Source: Asterella californica (taxonomy: Eukaryota; Streptophyta; Marchantiopsida; Marchantiales; Aytoniaceae). Taken from it: 64,000 nucleotides of DNA. The stretch covers positions 4,810,501 through 4,874,500 of the forward strand of contig JAYKYS010000001.1 in NCBI GenBank assembly GCA_036924285.1, written 5' to 3'. Each line of letters opens with the position of its first letter. Positions within the stretch are counted from its first letter, which is position 1. The notes under the pieces were generated by a model. That model saw only the letters and a list, made by a program, of their open reading frames with translations. It was not told where the DNA came from and searched no databases. Shown piece by piece: positions 20,322-32,789 of this stretch. Made by a program: the position numbers and the translations under genes.

Positions 20322-20910
20322 GCAAATAGCACTATTACAGGGACATCTCAGGGAGCTAAGGAGGAGGTCTCTTCTTTACAAAAAGCTAAAGAGACGTTGG
20401 AAGCCTCCCAAGATGCAACCATCTAGAAAGCCAAAGGACTTAAGAAGAAACTTGCAATGACATACACCCACATTATGGATCCAAAGGAAAGTCTTCTCAA
20501 GAAAACAAAGGTGGTAGCTAATACCAAGCGAGTGGAGGTAATGGAGTTACTATTCCAATGGATGCAAGAGCTTATAGAGAAGAAGATTCGGACTGCCTTA
20601 CAGGGTAGCAGCGTCTGGGTGGGTACTTTCTGAGCAAGCACAAAAACTAGAGAGGAAATTCGCTAAAATAAATAAATTTTCAGTGGTTTATCTTTACAGC
20701 AGTCATGGAAGTACAAAGATGGAAGCATATGCTCCAGTAGCCACACAATCATCTGCTAGTCAAGTAATAGATAGAGTGAGTCAACCAGAGATCACTCCCC
20801 AGGAGAAGATATCAACATCTCTCGCCTCCCCATCTCAAGAAGAGGGAGAAATTACCCAGGTGGCTCTCTTGACCACTAGGGAGATCACCATTATCTTTTT
20901 ATTTTTATAG
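20322..20910 (+). pseudogene. Unrecognised helical protein remnant
   Basis: Frame from about 20322 gives KEEVSSLQKAKETLEASQDA, one stop near 20426, then a lysine-rich stretch ending in MELLFQWMQELIEKKI, stopping near 20632. A second frame at 20683-20910 (AYAPVATQSSASQVIDRVSQ onward) is rich in Ser, Thr and Gln and may be the same gene after a frameshift. The first part looks coiled-coil-like. I cannot assign a family; a retroelement Gag or a host protein is possible. Confidence 0.35.
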
Positions 20911-22539
20911 GCTCGGTTGTGTGTACATATGTCGGATACCCTTGGATAGATTTCAACCATCTCAAGTATTTTTACTTGGAATAATAACTACTATTTACTA
21001 TGTTGTCTATAGACGGTGTCGGTCTCTCAGGTCTCTATGATGGACGTTCGGTCTTTTTAGTTTTGTGTGAGGGTATAAGGCTGGGTCTTCAGTTTTGTCC
21101 GGTGCATATATAGATGTATGGGTAGATCTTAGGGTGATACTTGTCAGGAGAAAGTTTTGCTTTTTCTGATAGCTGGTAGTTGACGACCATCCCCTTAGAA
21201 GATAGACATAGGAGGTACTTTATGCGAAAATGATCTTCCAACTGCATTGTTGTTATCACACCTTAGTAACTGTTTGCTTTGCTTTAAAGGCAAGTTCTGT
21301 ATCTTCTACTTGTCTCTGTGTGTGCAATGACAAAAAAAAATATAGCTTAGGAGGATGTGGTTGTGTATTACAAGAAGAGATTTTTATTATAGATGGACTA
21401 GATGTTTGAGACTTCTATCTCTCTTAGATAAATTTACAGGGTAAGATGCTAATTGGTTTGATAATGAAGCGTGAGAAGAGAAAGTTGGTATATACAACTT
21501 TTGTGTTCTAAAAGTTAATTATCTAGGATCATATAAAGGATTATCCGTACAGCCAAAGACAGTGACACCAGTAACTTATTTCTCTACTTCTTGAGATAGT
21601 CTTGGAGACCCTCTAACAATATATCCCCATCAGATTTTATTGAAGAGGAAAGATCTCATGTTTGTGATTGATTGTGATTGTTGTCAGTAACCAGAGCTCA
21701 AACACAATCTCTTGTAGTTACTAAAATGAGACGTTCAAATCAGTGTAAATGAGCCCTCCAAGACTCAAAAAACGTAATTATAATTCCTCAAATTTTCTAC
21801 TGAATATCCTCAATGATCACAATCTTCTCATTTTCTCTTTCGCGCGCATGTGGTCTCTTCCACTCTCTTGAATTCTCTATAATGTCTTTCCAAATTCTCA
21901 TCATACGTCGATTTACTTAGAAAACAAGTCCTTTGCTAAGTAGCCCCTTAGTTAAGCCTGAGGTTTTTATGTCCTTCCACACATATTTACTTATCAACCA
22001 GACCTCTAGCTAAGCTAGTTCCATGTTTAATAAAAATTTCTAAGTCCTCGATGCCATCTTGATGCAATTCAGATTATAACTAAGTCATGATTTTACGGTC
22101 GAATCATGGTTAGAAGACCACCCCACAAGGCTTACAACTCTCATAGTTCAATCAGGTTTCTCCTAGCTTATAATCTCGGTTGCATGCGGAAACTTAGGTC
22201 AAGAGAAAATGACAGAGTTTTCTCTTTTGTCACTTTTTAAAACTAAAATGATGCAAACATCTATGTATAACCTTGTTACTCATAAATGAGAACACTTGCT
22301 TGCTCCAATAAAGAAGAGCTTCGACATGTTATCTTCACGACTTCTTGGTAGTTATTTGGAATATAAGTTAGAGGGCAGCTTGTCTAGCTTGGCCTTAGCT
22401 TAGCACAGTTTAGCTTCTTTTACAACTACGTACACATTGGAAGAGAAATCCTTTTGTTATCATTTTTCACTGTACATACTATCATACAACATACATCATT
22501 TTTTACAAGGTTTTTTCATTTCTTGTTTCAAAGATGCAT
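20911..22539. other. No recognised feature
   Basis: AT-rich sequence without a convincing frame, structured RNA or matched repeat. Confidence 0.4.
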
Positions 22540-23750
22540 CTACAATGGTTTCAAACCAAACGAAGTCAGAAGACGATACAACAGATGTCTCACATGACCT
22601 CCAATTCTTTTTCATCCTAAAGTGAGAGTCTATCAAGAATGCACAAATAATTAAAAAAGCATGATGATTTATTTCATCACTTCAACAATATTACTTCAAG
22701 CTTAGATGTGTTATTAGTGTATAGAGAACTGAGAAAAAGTTATAACATTTTGAGATTTTGATTTTTTTCTCTATAAAGTGAGTTCCGACCATCAGATCTT
22801 GGCAAAATTTCCACCTGTGCTCTGTGTGTTAGTTTCTACATTGTGGATGGTCCGATCTTGAGAATCATGTTTCTGTGATTAATGCTGAATTAAGATATAA
22901 AAACTCTATAAAATTCCATTCAATAAATCCATGAGATACCTAAAGAGTTCTAAACTCATTTAAAGAATTTAAATATTCATGATTTAACTTAAGACATGTG
23001 TCTAGAAAGTTTGGAAGCTTTTTTCCGTCAGGAACTATGTTTTTGGACGACAGAAAATCTAAAGAACGTGCTTTGATTTTAAAGAGGATGACATGGCATG
23101 TAATTCCAGAATTTGAAAATATCAAACATGGGCACGAGAGGAGAGCAACCTGTTTCGGAAGTTTCTTTTCAAATTTTGTCCGTTTGCCCTCTCATACGAG
23201 CTGACAATTTGAATTTTAACTTTAGATTTGTTCAAAATTTTATTAACACTAAGCTAAAAGTGTTAACCTGAATTTTAGAACAGAAAATATAATAGATGGA
23301 TCATTTTCAAAAACTTTCTTCAAGGAAATTTGCTAGTTTTTTCATCATTTGGTCAATATTGCTCAAAGCTTAGGTGTGGTATTAGTGTACTAAATGTTAT
23401 GAGTTAATGCTGAATTCAAGGTATATTGAAACTCTACAATATCTATTAAATAAATCCATGAAATACCTAAAGAGTACTATTATCATTTAAAGAATTTAAT
23501 ATCGGTAATATACTTTAAGACAAGTGTTTAGAAAGTTTGAAAGGTTTCTTCGTTAAGACCACGTGTTTGGAACACTAGGAATCTAACGAACGTTATTTTA
23601 AATAAGATGACCTGGCATGCAATGCATAAATTTGGAAATATCAAACTCGACTACTAGGTGAAAACCACCTGTTTAAGAAGTTTCATGTCACAATTTGTAG
23701 GTTTGCCTCTTAAAATGATTAAGAATTTAAGTTTACATTGGATAGTGGAG
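22540..23750 (+). repeat. Segmental duplication, left copy, part R1
   Basis: 22540-23529 is similar in direct orientation to 45740-46741. 23530-23750 is similar in inverted orientation to about 51310-51516. It contains two diverged internal copies of a unit marked by AAAGTTTG...TTTTGGACGACAG (near 23000) and its relative near 23530. Related units also occur at 43975 and 44395. Confidence 0.75.
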
Positions 23751-23751
23751 A

Positions 23752-23905
23752 TGTGAACCGCAGAAGACGAAATTGTGACCGGACCAACCAGCCTTATTCA
23801 CAAGTTTGGGCTCTAGAAAGTATCCCACAAGCTTGCTTGCAGTTGCAATCTTCAAGCTGTATCATGGTGGTGTGAGATACTGCTTCTGGGCTTCCTACAT
23901 CCCAA
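23752..23905 (+). repeat. Segmental duplication, left copy, part S
   Basis: About 150 bp resembling the reverse complement of 46745-46897, for example GACCGGACCAACCAGCCTTA against the TTGGTTGGTCCG of the right copy. Here it lies at the beginning of block U; in the right copy it lies at the other end of U. Confidence 0.65.
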
Positions 23906-26900
23906 CTCAGATTTGCTAATGCGTAACAACTGAATTCGAACAAGCTACAAACACACGTGCAGAGCATGAGTTATCTAAAATCAAGACAAAATGAATACTC
24001 CATTATTTGCTTCTAGCTATGATCGAGAAAACATCACGCTACCAGACGCCTTTGATTATATATTTATACTCATGATCATGATCTCTTATGATCCGGTGGC
24101 CACCGGATAAGAGAAACCATGGTTTCTCTTGCACATGTAGACGAACGTAAGTTTTCAACTGCTGCCACGCAGCAAGCTCGCAAGCTTGCCAGGTCCGGGA
24201 ACTTAGAGCTCTTATCCACAACATCTCAGTGGAAACAATTAATCCTAGACTCAACTGATCATGAGATCTAGAGTCCTGTTGGTAGAATTTGGATGAGAAT
24301 CCTCTTCAGTGTCTAGCATCAAGATCGGACGAGATCTGCTTCCGGCATGGACTAAGTTTCAGCTAAAAGCTTAAGCTAGCTAGAAACGTGAACATGCATG
24401 CTCGTGGTGGGAGGCTTCTAGGAAGAAATTAAAGTGATCATGACTAGCTAGAAAACTAAATTTCTATACCTCATCAAGCAATAAACGGACAGCCTTCCGC
24501 CCCTAGGCTCGTTCTATACTTTCGGGTCTCCGCTATGCATCTTCATAAAGCAGTTATGAAGACACAGAGCTCTTCAGATCCGACTGTTACTTTTTGCAAG
24601 ACAAAATGGCTTAACTGCGATCAAGCTGCCCTGACTCGTAAATTGTCCTTCTTTTAAAGTGTCCGGACAATGAGGGGATTCAGAGATGTCTCAGGAAGCA
24701 GCTTCATGCTTCGTTCTTCGTATTACCCCTCCCACGATCGGGACCTTGCAGTCCATGCATCAACCACCAGGATTCGAATTGAAACTAGAGATTCATGCAA
24801 ATTCTCACGGATCAGGTACAGAATAACAGACACAATGCATGTACACATCCAGGCACATGCACCGAGTTTAGTCGGTCCTCCTACGAATCCGGTGCCCGAA
24901 TATATATGTACACGCTAGCTCGCTTCAATAACCTCATTCTGTTCATTCTCAACTATCGTTCTCTACACAGTATTCAATAATCCTTTGTGATACCCCTATC
25001 AGTTCTGTAGAGTCCCGGAACCTGAATCTCCAACAAACTCACGTTAGTTAATGATGCTGAAACGCGGCATTCTAGTTTCCAAAGTCTTGAATGGGCAAAC
25101 GTTGCAAACTGGACTATCTAAACTCTCTGAATTATGAATGGCATCAAGCAAAACAAACATCACATGATGAGGCCAAAGAAAACAGATGATAATGCAGGCA
25201 TTGTTGGAATGTGACACTCATCGTAGGTGCCACCTATTTTCTAGTAATTGAGATCATACATGTCACCGAGCCGGAATGTCTGTCTCGGGAAAATTTGTAC
25301 AATCCACTCTACTACTCTCTAGCAAGATTTTGATAGCCTCTTCGAATTCGTAATCTACTTCTGTTGCATAAATGGTTCAGACAGATTAAACTCAAATACG
25401 TAAGGCATTCAGGGCATTTCCCATTTATGCGGGTGTAAATGTAGTGGATGTCTTCTTGAATCGTAGCCTAGATTGCCTTCACAAGATCGCCGTGCGTTGC
25501 CGAAAAGAAGTGAATTTGAAGTGACTTTACTCCGTTAACAAGTAACTGCGTGTGCTGTAGCTGGCGGTGACTGACTGAGCGAACCCAATGCTGAAATAGC
25601 ACTTGCAGGAGATAACCAGATATGGAATCAGTACGAGCAAAACGCAGCTCCTTCGTGCTTCAGATGATCAAGTAACGGCCTGTCTTCGAACTCCGCTAGG
25701 TAGGTGGCGTAGAATGTTATCGTATTTGATGCATCTCCACCTGCACTGTGCTAATAAGGGCCGGGCCAGCTGGACTGGCCTGCGTATGTTCAAAGCTCCG
25801 GAGCTTTGAATCAACAATGTTCGACTCTGCTCTGGCTGGAAGATCGACAACCGGGGTGGTTGCTGCTCCACTCGTGCAAGAATCATGACACCTAGTCACC
25901 ATCAATACGGTGCATACCCAGAGGTTTGAGCCATAGTCGGAAAGATAATAGAAGTATGATCTAAATTCATCGTGTGCAGAAACTCTTCACTCGGTCCGCA
26001 AGGATGATGCCACTCCATGGCCACTGCAGTCCAAGCAGCTTGCAACAGATCGAAGAGGTTTGTACATCCTTCTCTTACTCTTGCTCCTCCACGTCTTGAA
26101 TCAGCGCGATGCTTAGAACATTCGAATTCTCCAAGCTACTGATGATTTGGCCAATAACAACCGGGCAGCTTCCAATACTGCGTTGCACAAACGGCGATTG
26201 AATCAGCGCGATGCTTAGAACATTCGAATTCTCCAAGCTACTGATGATTTGGCCAACAACAACCGGGCAGCTTCCAATACTGCGTTGCACAAACGGCGAT
26301 TCAATGCAAGCGCCATTCGATTTATTCTCGGCAGTCGAGTGGATGGACAAAGATTTGAATAAGCCATTCCTGGGCATTGACACGCTTCTGTTTTCTGGTG
26401 AATGAATGCCATGAGGTAGGAAGTGTAGAGCACACCCGCAGTGTCGATGATAGGGACGCCGAGATCCCCTTGGATCGCAACAAGCAGTCACAGCATTGTA
26501 AGCACCCCAGAAACCGGTTGATGAAGAAGTCATAACTCCTAAAAAGACGAGAACAAAGGAAAATCTTCGGAAGTTGTCAGTAAATTAACCGCAAATCGCT
26601 CTCAAATGAAAGCTGCAGCTGTGTTGCCTTGTGGTCCTGAAGTCCTGGAATATATAGGTGGTGGATCCGGAAAGGCGACACACAGAGAGAAGACTGACAG
26701 GAGTTCTACAAGCCTTGGAGCTCCAGTTTCAAAATGTTTCATGAACTCCACCCGTTGAACGTCAGAGCAAAAACTGTTACAGCGAGTTCGAATTCGATTT
26801 GCTCAAGGGGTTTCAGCTCGTTGGAGTAAAGTGTCACTCAGCTTGTACAGTTAAAGCTTAAAGTTGCAGTAGGGCTTCTCAGAGAGAAGTAGTTACGAGT

Positions 26901-28035
26901 GTATTTTGTATCTTACCTCACGCTTGAGTCTAGACCGCCAACTGTTCCTATTCGTCGTCTTAGTTCTGAAACTGCGCGCGGACTTCCTTCAACCAACAGC
27001 AAGAGTACAGAAGCAGTGGAATTTCTCGATCCACCTGTTCTCATGCTCAAGGTGGAGATACATAAAACCTGCTGACTTCCAAGGTTTCATGTTTGATGTG
27101 TGCTTAATGAACGACACCCGAAGCTGTCTTGGTGTTTAAAGTCTCGCGAATAGGAGTACATTCAACCATTAATGCTGCTAATTTATGGTCCAGTGCTAGA
27201 CAAGACTACAATTCCAAGACCGTGGGCTGTATTGAAGCTTTTTGAACTTTCTAAAAACTGCAGAAAACCTGCAGTGTGACCTCTGCCGTGGAAGAAATCG
27301 TTCGCAAACTGATATACGATATGTCTTAAACGACCTCGAAGTGTCAACATGTTCCTATTTCGTCGCCTTAGTTCTGAGACTGCACGCGCGGACTTCCTTC
27401 GACCAACAGCAACAAGTAAAATTTCTCGACGCAGCTGTTTTCATGCTAAAGGTGGATATATAGAACTGCTGACTTTGGGTATCATGATGGGTATATGTGT
27501 TTGATATGTTCTTATCGAATGAAAACGAAATGTTCCATGTATACATCCTTCGCTAATAGGGGTACATTCCACCAAGAATGCTGCTAGTTTATGCTTCCGT
27601 GCTTCTCAAGACTACAATTGCAAGACTGTGAGGCTCTATTAATGCTTTTGAACTGTCGCACGAATGCAGAGATTCTGCGATGTGATTCGGCTCTGCTCTC
27701 CCGATAATCACTAGACCTCGACTGTTCATCGGTTCATCAGTACGTTTGGAAGGTTTGGAGTCCATACTTAGCACGGGATGAAGGATCCGGAGCTAGCCAT
27801 ACCACACCTCAGGTCTGGCTCCTCTGCAGAGATGCTGTGATCCTTAGAGTTCTTTCCAGACTCCAGCACCAGTACGAGACCCCTGTTGTTTGGTACAGAA
27901 CGAGCGGAATTTCTCGACGAACCTGTTCTCATGCGCAACGTGGACATATAAAATCTGCTGACTTTTGAGGTATGTGTTTGAGATTTGATTACTGGGTGAC
28001 ATCCGTAGTGTTCCGTGTTTAAATTCTTCCGAAAT
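23905..28035 (+). repeat. Segmental duplication, left copy, block U
   Basis: About 4.1 kb matching 47063-51310 in inverted orientation throughout, with substitutions and small indels. It contains several partially open frames on both strands, such as 26533-26075 on the minus strand (MTSSSTGFWGAYNAVTACC start). I recognise none of them, and the alternative frames are equally open. It may carry a decayed gene whose exons I cannot define. The right end (27147, 27557, 28035) is a diverged tandem array of 410-480-bp units, each containing CAAGACTACAATT. Confidence 0.75.
26096..26301 (-). repeat. 102-bp tandem duplication in the left arm
   Basis: TTGAATCAGCGCGATGCTTA starts units at 26096 and 26198, with one base difference between copies. 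The period is 34 codons, so it lengthens the minus-strand frame through it in phase (SPFVQRSIGSCPVV repeated). The right arm lacks this duplication but has its own at 48685-49220. Confidence 0.85.
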
Positions 28036-28349
28036 AGGAGTACATTCCACCAAGAATGCTGCTAATTTATGCTTCCGTGCTTCACAAGACTACAATTGCA
28101 AGACTGTGAGCTCTATTAATGCTTTTTGAACTGTCTCACGATTGCAGAGATACTCCAGTGCGACCTTCGCTCTGCTCTCCCTATAATGACTAGACCTCGA
28201 TTGTTCGTTGGTTTATCGGTCCGTTTGAAAGGTTTGGGTGAATACTCACCACGATACGCTCCAGCCAGACCACACCTCAGAGATGATGTGATCCTTAGAG
28301 AGTTCTTCCCGGACTCTAGCATCAGTGACTTTCGGTACGAGACTCGTGA

Positions 28350-29387
28350 TGTTTGAGCATCAGCACATGTGGATGCTTACTCAAAGATGACCGGCTGCTT
28401 TGGATCAGACGGGTTCAACACGTTTTGGTTTAACCAGTTAACGGAGAACTTCTGAAGAAGTTTGTTGTGCAAACACTACTCTTATTCCCAAAGAAGTGGG
28501 CGGAACCGAAATGTAACCGTCTTTGTTGGAGATATGATATCTACTCAATAGAATGGTGAAGGATATCGAGCAGCGTTGATACCAAGACTCCGAACGAGAG
28601 ATCAGAACTTCCTGATCTCTGATACATTCTTAAAGACTTACATATTCCGATTGGACGCATGAATCATACTTTTATATTAGCTCTCTACAAATATACATTA
28701 ACATTATATAATCTAATTTCAGATTAAATATGCAGCTCTCCGACATTCTAACGAATTCAATATATACCTTATCCCAGCATTTCAAGAACGCTCGTGAGAA
28801 AACAGCATAAGAAGCGTAGGTCCGGACCTAAGCTTATTAAGCGACAGCGACGGCAGCTGGGAGTCAATGTATAGAGTGCCATGGCTAGCAAAAGACCAGC
28901 GGGAGGTTGGCCAAGCTGCTCACTGAAGAATGATCGCTGGGAAGCGAAGAGCGAAAGGTTATCGCTGCTCGGTCGCGCGCCTCCGCTCTGCCCAATCTCC
29001 CCGAATCGTTCTCATTTCCGTGGAAGGACCCGGAAGAGACTCTGCGCTACAGGTGGACGTGCCTTCCACATGATTTCACCGGTCTTCCAGGAGATCTCAT
29101 ACTCCTCACTCTCTTATAGTTACTCACGCTTGGGTCACAGGCAGCCGCTACACCGCCCAGAGTCAGAAGACCAACAAAACCAAAATACTTAACGGAGTGT
29201 ACTGATGTCCTTCAACTTATAGTTTCTATCTAGAACAGAAGGCAACGTTGGCCGGGACCGAGGCACTATTCACTGATGCGTACCGTGTGTGAAGTGACTG
29301 TAATATATCGACGAGGTATTCATCGCCGATATTAAACTCTTGTATGACTCTCTAATACACAGTCAAAACTAGTAATACTTAATAAGA
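28350..29387. other. Unassigned region
   Basis: A 103-codon open frame at 28881-29192 (plus) is of low coding quality, arginine- and serine-rich and without a recognised motif. Nothing else was identified. TCAGAACTTCCTGATCTCTGA is a weak inverted repeat near 28600. Confidence 0.3.
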
Positions 29388-29495
29388 GGTGTCAAAGTTT
29401 GGGGGAATTATTCGATAACGGAGAGTGGAATATTTTCCATAACTCGACGACGGGTTAGTCTGGGATTAACCGCGGGTAACTTAGTAGGTGAACTA
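29388..29495. mobile_element. Relic end of the GGGGTGTCAAAGTT MITE family
   Basis: GAGGTGTCAAAGTTTGGGG is followed by sequence resembling the left part of the MITE at 19745, including TTATTCGATAACGGA and TAACCGCGG at comparable offsets. No opposite end was found nearby. Confidence 0.45.
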
Positions 29496-29711
29496 CAACC
29501 TATAGCTGCGGCTATAAGAGGAGACGTTTCAAGCTTACCCGTGTTATTTATAAAGTACATTGTGTTTAAATGCGATCATACTTAGAATGATGAGAGACAC
29601 TGGAACAGAATTCCACATTCAATCCGTCCTGAAGTAGTGGAGCGAGTGATAGATCGATCTTCGAGTGAACAAGCGTTTGAATAATCGAAGTCTTTGAATA
29701 ATAGAAGCAAC

Positions 29712-29715
29712 ACGA
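29712..29715. repeat. Target-site duplication ACGA, left of LTR element 2
   Basis: ACGA is repeated at 38667-38670 directly after the right LTR. Confidence 0.85.
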
Positions 29716-31042
29716 TGTCGAGTTGAGAGTTTTCCTGGGAAAGGCGGAACCTTCTAGCTGTGATATGATCTTGAAGGCTATGTTCGGTCTACTCAGGGAA
29801 GCGTTGGGCTTCAAGCTGTGGTTGCTTACTATACAGAGGTAGGGTTCAGGTCATAAAGGGCACTATAGACACTCACTCAGGTCGAATGGACCCTCCAGTA
29901 TGTTCAAGAAGCGAAGATCAGATCAGACTAGCAGTAATAAGGTTAGACAGCGAACTTTAACGGTCCAGAATCAGAAACATACGATGGTTCAGACTTCAAA
30001 ACTCCTCCTACATGTAAGTGAGGCCCTACTGACCATACACACGAAGTTTCAGCTTGAGATCAAATCAGAGTGTCGAGATATGGGCAGAAACGTTCTAAGC
30101 AGAGAAATTACAGCAATTTCTGGTACCCAGACAGCTATTTCGATCTAGAACAGAGAATTGGCTCGATCATTTTCGAAGATTCTTACAGGATTCGCAGTAA
30201 ACAGCTTGCTGAACACTCCTGTGAAGTTGGGCCTCTTGATTGTACACAGAACTCCAGATCTCGCTCTCTGAAGTTGGTGCTCTAGATTGAGAGCTTTTCG
30301 GACCCCCTCTGCTTCAGCGGTCGCCCTGAATTACTCACAATTTCAATTGACATGAAAATTTGGGGACAGACATAGCCCTACTGCCAATGAACGCGACCTC
30401 GAAGGTTTGAAGCGATTTTCTCAAATCTACTGCGATTGACACCGAAAACCCCAAATCAACAGAAGTGCTACAATTCTGACACAAATCGAACTTCAATCAG
30501 CCATAACTCCTTCTTTATTGCTTCAAATCGATCAAAAATTTCGCTGACAGTGCTTGGCACGACGAACCCTATCTTCCTGTGCTCTCAGATTTCGAACATT
30601 TCTCACCAAATGCTCGAACTCCTCTTAAGACTCCTACTACTAAGTTTAGCAGTACACAAAGACAAAATTGGACCAATGGGAGTTCATAGCTTCACTCCCC
30701 TGTCCTTTTGTGTCCCAAACCACGTGGTGACTTGAATTTGCACATAGGCTACCACGTCAAGCCCCTAAAGTGCCAACATAGACCCTAAACTACATGCGAA
30801 GACATGTAAAACGACACGTAATCCCGAAAGATAACCTAACCTCGCTAGGAAGCATGCATGGGCGACATGAAATTACAACCCATGAGCTTAACTCCATCTA
30901 CATGGTAATCAACCTACTAAGACTCAAAAATATATAACATCCTCCAGAGTCGACTTCTCTGAGGTCCTAATTTCACTCAGAGAGACTAACGTTTGACAGA
31001 GAGGTGAATTATTTACAATGTAAAATGATTCACATCACGACA
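29716..31042 (-). repeat. 3' LTR of retrotransposon 2
   Basis: 1327 bp, nearly identical to 37339-38666. GGAGGGGGTGGA (minus strand, 31043-31054) is the adjoining polypurine tract. Confidence 0.92.
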
Positions 31043-32783
31043 TCCACCCCCTCCAAACCTGCACATCCTCCGGCATGTGCCAACCTCTTCTGTCTTCAGT
31101 ATGTTCTTCATCATCATCACTCTCCCCTGCCTCAGCCTCTTCAGTAGCCGAGTCGTCTTCGTCCCTTGGCATCCTCTGCTCACGCTCCAGAAAACTGAAC
31201 AAATCTACTGATCCTCCACGTTGTTTGAACAACTTCACTCGCTTGCCGGCCACAGATAGTTTCAAAGGAGTACCATCTAGCTCTCGTAAACTATAAGTAG
31301 CATTCTCGTATACATCTAACACAACATAAGGCCCGAACCATCTTCGCGAGAACTTACGAAGTGTAGAATGCTGGTTCTCCAGCGTGCTATCATACACCAG
31401 AACCCAATCACCAACACGTATTGGCTTTGGTCGTAGTCGGTGAGTCTTGCCGAAACGCTCTTTGTTTCTGACTCGAGCCACCTTCAGCTTCTTTTGCGCC
31501 TCAGCAAGATCCTCCTCCCTTCGCTCCAACTGCCTAGTTCGTAAAGCAAGGAGTGAAATATGATCTATACCATCTTCCCACGGTAGCATAGCCCACGTAG
31601 GGAAGTCCTCCTCAGCAGGCATGATCGGTTTTTGCCCCAACATAAACTCAACCGGCATATAGCCAGTCGTGGTACAGTGTGTAGTTCTATCAGCCCATAA
31701 AGCAAATGGAAGTAGTCTCGGCCATTCCCTAGGCTTGCCATCACATGCTTTTACTAAAGCGTGAACAATAGAAGGGTGTCCTCGTTCACTCTTACCAATC
31801 CCTTCCGGATTCATGGCAGTAGTAAGCCGAAGCTTTACTCCATAACGAGCAAAGAACTCCTTCGCTTCTGCACCTCTCAGCTCGCCCCTATCTGCTCGTA
31901 GTCTTCCAACAGATCCATAACGACAGATTATATCTTCAAGCACGAATCTACATATGTTCTCTGTAGTCTTCGTCCGTAGTGCTCGTCCCTCCACGTAGTT
32001 GGAGAGATCTTCCCGAGCTAATACCAAGTAGCGCATCCCCCATAGCCCCGGCGGCATCATCACAAGATCAAGGACCCACGAAAAATGAATACTAGGTGGG
32101 TAGGTAGGTATAAGTCCATCTCTGTAACGGATTTTAGAATAGAACTGGCAGTGCAGACACGACCCAACAAAATCCACTACGTCTTGATACAAATCCTTCC
32201 ACCAGTATCGCTCCTTCATCTTCGTGTACGTAGCCTAAACTCCACGGTGTCCAGCCCACAAGGTGTCATGAAACTCCTTCAGCAGATTCAGCTCCGTCGG
32301 TTGATCATCCACCACTCTCACAAGCATCCCATCTCTTCTCTTCGGACGTTTTCACAGATAACCTTCACGTAGAAGGTAACCGTACGCTTTTCTTCTGATC
32401 TCCTTGAACTCTGCATCACTCCATCCTTCTCTTCTGCATAATAAACTCAGATAATAGCCGATATCGCGGAACTTTTCCGTGTAGAACTCCTCGTAGAACG
32501 TCAGTGGTTCCAAGTCTGAAGTCTGCTGACCAACTTGGCACCAAACATCTCTCTTTTCTTCATCTTCGACTTCTGTAAACATCTCTTCTTCATCTGTATA
32601 ACGAGCTCTAGATAACATATCTGCAACAGGATTATCCTTTCCTGCTATATGCTTCAGCTCAGGGTTCATACTCCGGATATAAGCAATCCATCGTAGCACT
32701 GCTATGTCAGGAGTATTACAGTTTGCTATCATACCTAGCAAAGGCAAATAATCTGTTTCTACTATCACACGGGCACCTATCAA
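31035..32783 (-). pseudogene. RNase H end and integrase, retrotransposon 2
   Basis: 32783-32352 carries the RNase H end (VIVETDYLPLLGM, KHIAGKDNPVADMLSR). A damaged stretch follows over the integrase zinc-binding region (32220-32350). 32219-31035 is then one open frame with the integrase core: CLHCQF, LDLVMMPP (Asp), RLRADRGEL (Asp), MNPEGIGKSERGHPS (Glu) and WFGPYVVLDVYENATYSLRE (GPY/F). It ends in an acidic tail. It serves as the template for judging which breaks in element 1 are mutations. Confidence 0.85.
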
Positions 32784-32789
32784 GAACTC

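Noticed and set aside
26096..26301. A CRISPR-like array
   Set aside because: Just two adjacent copies without spacers; a tandem duplication. No CRISPR array exists in the window.
29716..31042. Small plus-strand frames inside the LTRs (also in 37339-38666)
   Set aside because: Present in both LTRs only because these are duplicated; short and without motifs.
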